DNA of 6,698 nt from Pseudomonadota bacterium. GTDB taxonomy: Bacteria > Pseudomonadota > Alphaproteobacteria > Rhizobiales > Xanthobacteraceae. The stretch is taken from contig JAEZEU010000278.1 in assembly GCA_023432885.1 (NCBI GenBank), positions 1 to 6,698 on the forward strand. Reading direction: 5' to 3'. The notes under the pieces are model-generated. The model was given only the letters and a program-made list of their open reading frames with translations, searched no databases and was not told the DNA's origin. Positions 5,482-6,698 of the stretch are shown here, in pieces. The position numbers and the translations under genes are program-made. Positions within the stretch are counted from its first letter, which is position 1. Each line of letters begins with the position of its first letter.

Positions 5482-6441
5482 ATGCGCGCAAAACCCTCAG
5501 ACGCGAAGCTGATCACCCTGTTCCTCGACATGCTCGCGGCCGAACAGGGCGCGGGCGACAACACGCTGCAGGCCTACCGCCGCGACCTCACCGACTTCTC
5601 CGAATTCCTTGGCCGTGTCGGCCGGACCTTCGTGACATCAGACACGCAGAACCTGCGCGACTATCTCGCTGACCTCGACACGCGCGGCTTCAAGTCGTCG
5701 AGCGTGGCGCGGCGATTGTCGGCCATGCGCCATCTCCACCGCTTCCTGCTCAACGAGCGCATCCGCAGCGACGATCCTGCCGCGATCCTCTCCGGCCCCA
5801 AGCGCGGCCGCGGCCTGCCAAAGGTGCTGTCGATCGCGGATGTCGATCGCATGCTGACCAGGGCGCGGGAGCTGGCGCAGGGGGCGGACGCTTCACCACT
5901 GCAGCGGCTGCGCGCGCTGCGGCTCTATTGCCTGCTCGAAGTGCTCTACGCCACGGGCCTGCGCGTTTCCGAGCTGGTATCGCTGCCCCTCTCGGCCGCG
6001 CGGCGCGACGCGCGCATGATCGTGGTGCGCGGCAAGGGCGACAAGGAGCGGCTGGTACCGCTCAACGATGCTTCGCGGCAGGCGATGGCGGAGTATCTCG
6101 CCGCCATGCAGGCGCAGAAGTCGTCGAAGAAGCAAGGCCTCGCCACCTCAAAGTGGCTGTTTCCTTCGTTCGGCGAGAGCGGCCACCTGACTCGGCAGCA
6201 TTTTGCCCGCGATCTGAAGGAACTCGCCGCCGCCGCCGGGCTGGCGCCGCGGCTGGTGTCGCCGCATGTCCTGCGCCACGCCTTCGCCAGCCACCTGCTT
6301 CACAACGGCGCGGACCTGCGCATCGTGCAGACGCTGCTCGGCCATACCGACATATCGACCACGCAAATCTATACGCATGTGGTGGAGGAGCGCCTCAAGA
6401 GCCTGGTGCGCGACCTGCACCCGCTGGCGGAAAAGCCATAG
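5482..6441 (+). CDS. xerD: Site-specific tyrosine recombinase XerD
   Basis: XerD, with XerC, recombines at dif near the terminus to resolve chromosome dimers before division. The 319-residue protein has the N-terminal SAM-like core-binding domain (about 8-95, including NTLQAYRRDLTDF) and the C-terminal catalytic domain. All catalytic residues are present: Arg161 in ATGLRVSELVSL, Lys185 in VRGKGDKERLVPL, His262 and Arg265 in HVLRHAFASHLL, His288 in LLGHTDISTTQ, and the nucleophile Tyr297 in IYTHV. It is about 20 residues longer than E. coli XerD; a Lys/Gln-rich insert near 210-224 (AQKSSKKQGL) contributes. The ATG at 5482 follows CCAGGG (5468-5473) by 8 bases. XerD rather than XerC is assigned from the aroK neighbourhood, which is the usual rhizobial xerD locus, plus overall similarity; XerC is the main alternative. 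No mobile-element genes or attachment repeats are seen around it. Confidence 0.94.
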   Translation: MRAKPSDAKLITLFLDMLAAEQGAGDNTLQAYRRDLTDFSEFLGRVGRTFVTSDTQNLRDYLADLDTRGFKSSSVARRLSAMRHLHRFLLNERIRSDDPAAILSGPKRGRGLPKVLSIADVDRMLTRARELAQGADASPLQRLRALRLYCLLEVLYATGLRVSELVSLPLSAARRDARMIVVRGKGDKERLVPLNDASRQAMAEYLAAMQAQKSSKKQGLATSKWLFPSFGESGHLTRQHFARDLKELAAAAGLAPRLVSPHVLRHAFASHLLHNGADLRIVQTLLGHTDISTTQIYTHVVEERLKSLVRDLHPLAEKP

Positions 6442-6484
6442 TGCTTTGATGTGAAGCGAGCGCCGGCTGGCGTGAAGAAAGCAC
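6441..6484 (+). terminator. Weak stem structure after xerD
   Basis: GTGCTTT (6441-6447, starting at the last base of the xerD stop) can pair with AAAGCAC (6478-6484), enclosing a small inner hairpin CGCC-GGCT-GGCG (6461-6472). The large unpaired regions between the stems and the absence of a T tract on the plus strand make it a doubtful terminator. Confidence 0.28.
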
Positions 6485-6485
6485 G

Positions 6486-6513
6486 TCAAAAAACCAATCT
6501 CAAAAAACCAATC
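6486..6513. repeat. Perfect tandem duplication of a 14-mer
   Basis: TCAAAAAACCAATC occurs twice head to tail, at 6486-6499 and 6500-6513. The right copy touches the stop codon of the cytochrome gene, whose complement is CTA at 6513-6515. On the minus strand this gives two T6 tracts right after the cytochrome stop. Only two copies are present. Confidence 0.9.
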
Positions 6514-6698
6514 TATTGCAGATGCGCAAGATAATGCGCGAGCGCAACGACTTCTTCCTCGTGCAAGGGAAACGCGACTTCCGCCATCGCGGCCTGGCCG
6601 CCGCCCGAGCGAAGGCCGGCCTTGTAGTCGCGCAGCGCCTTCAAGAGATAATCCTCGCGCTGGCCGGCAAGGCGGGCCACTGCCTTGGTGCCGGCAAA
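6513..6698 (-). CDS. Class I c-type cytochrome, C-terminal part only
   Basis: Sixty-one codons of a minus-strand gene enter at the right edge and end at TAG (6515-6513). The visible sequence starts FAGTKAVARLAGQREDYLLKA, continues LRDYKAGLRSGGGQAAMAEVA, and ends FPLHEEEVVALAHYLAHLQ. This is the C-terminal half of a cytochrome c (c4/class I type): the LAGQ...YL..AL..YK.G.R region, then the Met in AAMAEVAFPL as the likely distal heme ligand, then the final helix ending in HYLA. The CxxCH heme site and the export signal must lie beyond the window, so heme attachment is inferred and not seen. Such proteins are periplasmic electron carriers or subunits. The gene is convergent with xerD. A short bulged stem (TTGC/GCAA) overlaps its stop, followed by T6, and may serve as a weak terminator. 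Confidence 0.85.
   Translation of the reverse strand, partial: FAGTKAVARLAGQREDYLLKALRDYKAGLRSGGGQAAMAEVAFPLHEEEVVALAHYLAHLQ

Noticed and set aside
5482..6441. XerD as a sign of an integron, phage or genomic island
   Set aside because: The protein reads as housekeeping XerD, its neighbours are core genes, and no attachment repeats, tRNA target or base-composition change is seen.
1..6698. CRISPR array, tRNA, rRNA or insertion sequence
   Set aside because: No regularly spaced repeats, cloverleaf-like segments, rRNA-like sequence or transposase motifs were found; the only tandem repeat is the two-copy 14-mer near 6500.

Overview
This window looks like ordinary chromosomal DNA from an alphaproteobacterium of the Bradyrhizobium/Rhodopseudomonas/Nitrobacter group (Nitrobacteraceae). 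The base composition is GC-rich with strong G/C third-position bias. The recognisable proteins (BolA, a J-domain protein with a C-terminal J domain, AroK-AroB, a CBS-domain 'hemolysin family' protein, XerD) read like rhizobial members of their families. I see no insertion sequence, integrase with an attachment site, prophage gene, CRISPR array, tRNA or rRNA. XerD is the housekeeping chromosome-dimer recombinase, not a sign of a mobile element.

Layout from left to right. (1) 1-608, minus: a J-domain cochaperone whose last residues lie outside the window. (2) 713-988, plus: BolA, divergent from the J-protein gene across about 100 bases. (3) 1129-1584 and 1611-1928, plus: two small exported proteins of unknown function, 26 bases apart and probably one transcript; the second has four cysteines with a CxC pair. 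(4) A 50-base convergent gap with a compact hairpin. (5) Minus-strand group read from right to left: aroK (5152-4538), aroB (4541-3399, start overlapping the aroK stop as ATGA), then a CNNM/CorC-like membrane protein with two CBS domains (3331-1979). (6) A 166-base divergent region with a perfect 10-bp inverted repeat. (7) 5319-5465, plus: a 48-residue single-span membrane protein, followed 16 bases later by xerD (5482-6441). (8) A 71-base convergent gap containing a perfect 14-bp tandem duplication. (9) 6698-6513, minus: the C-terminal 61 residues of a class I c-type cytochrome, cut by the window edge.

Functional themes: AroK and AroB are two enzymes of the shikimate pathway, made with translational coupling. 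BolA and the J-domain protein fit iron-sulfur/stress and chaperone roles. XerD resolves chromosome dimers. No new multi-gene system is convincingly present. The most useful unexplained items are the two small exported proteins, the small membrane protein ahead of xerD, the aroK leader inverted repeat, and the duplicated 14-mer at the cytochrome stop codon.
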